From an uncultured beta proteobacterium (lineage in GTDB: Bacteria > Pseudomonadota > Gammaproteobacteria > Burkholderiales > Burkholderiaceae_B): a stretch of 64,000 bases of DNA. The stretch spans positions 1 through 64,000 of the forward strand of contig CAIZGG010000374.1 in the NCBI GenBank assembly GCA_903932425.1, given 5' to 3'. The notes below the pieces were generated by a model that saw nothing but the letters and a program-made list of their open reading frames with translations, was not told the origin of the DNA and ran no database searches. This document shows positions 62,378-64,000 of the stretch, piece by piece. Within the stretch, counting starts at the first letter, position 1. Each line of letters opens with the position of its first letter. A program made the translations under genes and the position numbers.

Positions 62378-62501
62378 GGGGGTCTCCGGCGCAATGCCTC
62401 GGCAAAGGTATGCGCTCATGTTATCTATGGCTTAGACTTATGATTGTACGTGGTTAGAACAAGCGAGCAACCGCACAAGCACCCCAAGATAAGGAAGCAT
62501 T

Positions 62502-63437
62502 TTGAACACACTCAATGAGACGGCCCAAGGGGTCTACCTAATCACCGTTACCCCTTTTAAAGACAATGGCGAGCTTGATCTGCCGAGCACCGATCGAATG
62601 GTGGATTTTTGCCTCGAGCGCGGTGTGACCGGTCTGACGGTTTTAGGGATTATGGGCGAAGCGACCAAGCTGACTGCAGAAGAGTCTCGGCTGTTTGTGC
62701 GGCAGGTGCTCGCTAGGGTGCAAGGTAAAGTGCCGGTGGTGGTCGGGGCCTCAGCGCCCGGGTTCGCACCGATGGGTGAACTGACCAAAAGCGTGATGGA
62801 TATGGGGGCGGCGGGCGTGATGGTGGCACCCCCATCTACGGTGCGCACAGACGATCAAATCAGCAGCTATTTTGAGATGGTTAACGAAACCCTCGGCCCA
62901 GATGTGCCTTGGGTGCTGCAAGACCATCCGGTTTCAACGACTGTGCAGATGTCGACAGCGGTCGTACTTAAAATTCTTAAAAATTCGCCGCAATGTGTCA
63001 TGCTTAAGCACGAAGACTGGCCGGGTCTGGCTAAGCTCAGTGCGATCTGCGCGGCGATGCAAAAAGGCGAATTGCGCAAAATCTCGATCTTGACAGGCAA
63101 TGGCGGCGGGCTGTTTTTGCCTGAAGAACTGGTGCGTGGCGCGAACGGTGCCATGACCGGCTTCGCATATCCTGAAATGATGGTTGATGTCTGTGCCGCC
63201 TACGCGGCGGGCAACGTCGAGCGTGCCTTTGATATTTTTGATGCTTACCTGCCGTTGGCCAAGTACGAGCAGCAGGGCGGTATTGGTTTGGCGGTGCGCA
63301 AGCATATTCTGGCCGAGCGCGGTGCGATTGCTTCGGCGGCGATTCGCAAGCCTGGGCCAAAATTATCTGCGCTTGATATCGCCGACATTAAACGTTTGAC
63401 AGCTCGACAAGAGAAAAAATTAAGCGCGTTAAAGTAA
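62502..63437 (+). CDS. DapA-family aldolase/lyase
   Basis: A 311-residue TIM barrel of the dihydrodipicolinate synthase/N-acetylneuraminate lyase family, forming a Schiff base with its substrate. The Schiff-base Lys is 169 in MLKHEDW. The GTTGE-like motif reads GIMGEATKL (49-57). The usual Tyr of YNxP is absent: the segment reads LQDHPVSTTVQM (139-150), so it is not a DapA in the strict sense. The start is a TTG with AAGGAAG at 62491-62497. The context (Bug receptor, RraA-like gene) suggests a keto-acid cleaving step. Confidence 0.9.
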   Translation: MNTLNETAQGVYLITVTPFKDNGELDLPSTDRMVDFCLERGVTGLTVLGIMGEATKLTAEESRLFVRQVLARVQGKVPVVVGASAPGFAPMGELTKSVMDMGAAGVMVAPPSTVRTDDQISSYFEMVNETLGPDVPWVLQDHPVSTTVQMSTAVVLKILKNSPQCVMLKHEDWPGLAKLSAICAAMQKGELRKISILTGNGGGLFLPEELVRGANGAMTGFAYPEMMVDVCAAYAAGNVERAFDIFDAYLPLAKYEQQGGIGLAVRKHILAERGAIASAAIRKPGPKLSALDIADIKRLTARQEKKLSALK

Positions 63438-63554
63438 GCGCGTTCAAGTAAAAGTAAGCGGGTATCGAATGCTGCAGATTGTCGCTACATTGCCGCCCGA
63501 CACCCGAGCTTGGCTTTATCCAACAGTCGCTACACCTACAGAGAGTACTCCGCC

Positions 63555-64000
63555 ATGATTAACATGCAGCTTGACCCCAAAGTCATTGAAATCTTGTCAA
63601 AAATCTCGACCGCAACCTTGACAACTATTTTGCTGAAAAAAGGGTTGCGAAACGTTTGGATGCGTGGCACCAAACCGATTCGCGCGGGTCAGCCGCGCTT
63701 AGTTGCGCGTGCATTTACCTTGCGTTTTGTGCCGGCTCGCGAAGATCTGGCGACGCCCGAGTCTTGGTCGTCACCGATCTCAACGCGTGGTGCGATCGAA
63801 GACATGCCCGAAGGCTGTATTGCTGTGGTCGATTCAATGGGCGTGACCGATGCCGGAATTTTTGGCGATATCTTGTGTGCTCGGATGGCCAAGAAGAAAG
63901 TCGCAGCCCTGGTCACAGATGGTGTTGTGCGTGACCTATCTGGGGTCTTGGGCACTGGCTTGCCTGTGTGGTGCTCGGGTGCGGCAGCACCGCCGTCCGT
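63555..64000 (+). CDS. RraA/HMG-CHA aldolase family protein, 5' part
   Basis: The first 148 codons of a gene cut by the right edge. The fold is that of RraA, a family that also holds aldolases for 4-carboxy-4-hydroxy-2-oxoadipate and 4-hydroxy-4-methyl-2-oxoglutarate. The key loop GDILCAR (104-110) and the Arg-Asp of VTDGVVRDLSG (126-127) are present. Beside a Bug receptor and a DapA-like gene, an aldolase or hydratase role is more likely than regulation of RNase E. The ribosome site is weak. Confidence 0.85.
   Translation, partial: MINMQLDPKVIEILSKISTATLTTILLKKGLRNVWMRGTKPIRAGQPRLVARAFTLRFVPAREDLATPESWSSPISTRGAIEDMPEGCIAVVDSMGVTDAGIFGDILCARMAKKKVAALVTDGVVRDLSGVLGTGLPVWCSGAAAPPS

Overview
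The window looks like a piece of chromosome from a betaproteobacterium of the order Burkholderiales, most likely of the Alcaligenaceae type (Bordetella, Achromobacter and relatives). This rests on gene content rather than on a marker gene: a Bug/TctC-type solute receptor beside DapA-like and RraA-like genes, an amidohydrolase-SDR-CoA ligase catabolic operon, a YbiB-like gene inside an assimilatory nitrate operon, and two NodT-type RND efflux systems. I see no rRNA, tRNA, insertion sequence, phage gene or CRISPR array, and no recognisable transcription factor gene. Coding density is high and no gene-free stretch exceeds about 300 bases.

Layout. 1-1.4 kb: the first 19 codons of a probable ammonium transporter, divergent from an isocitrate/isopropylmalate dehydrogenase family gene, with two NtrC-like sites between them. 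1.5-7.3 kb: a complete RND efflux operon (adaptor, pump, outer membrane factor). 7.4-11.1 kb: a small DUF4359-like protein, a membrane-anchored spermidine-synthase-like protein and an MFS exporter. 11.1-17.0 kb: a second, unrelated RND operon on the minus strand with a strong 24-bp inverted repeat upstream. 17.3-34.7 kb: a region very rich in esterase and hydrolase genes, holding an SGNH hydrolase, a CoA-ligase/SDR/amidohydrolase operon, a thiol dioxygenase with a four-domain rhodanese protein, several alpha/beta hydrolases, a nucleosidase, an orphan zinc-type ABC permease, a PaaI thioesterase and a tandem pair of beta-lactamase-fold hydrolases followed by an LDH2-type dehydrogenase.

33.5-43.7 kb: a homoserine-acetyltransferase-like hydrolase, a peptide-type ABC importer, and an OsmC / acyl-CoA-dehydrogenase-like / rubredoxin-reductase group. 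Three transcription units here carry near-consensus sigma-54 (-24/-12) promoters, two of them almost identical in sequence. 43.7-47.9 kb: an MBOAT protein and two SGNH proteins that together look like a peptidoglycan O-acetylation and de-acetylation locus (PatA/PatB/Ape1-like). 48-50.4 kb: an alpha/beta hydrolase and a second dehydrogenase of the family seen at the left edge, the latter preceded by a 15-bp tandem repeat.

50.4-61.2 kb: a nine-gene assimilatory nitrate operon (nitrate ABC importer, NirBD nitrite reductase, NasA nitrate reductase, YbiB-like protein, and CobA and CbiX-like proteins for siroheme). It is headed by a textbook sigma-54 promoter with two NtrC sites centred near -100 and -128. 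61.4-64 kb: a Bug receptor divergent from a DapA-like lyase and a truncated RraA-like gene that runs off the right edge. The best candidates for new biology are the sigma-54 group at 33.5-43 kb and its missing regulator, and the dioxygenase/rhodanese pair.
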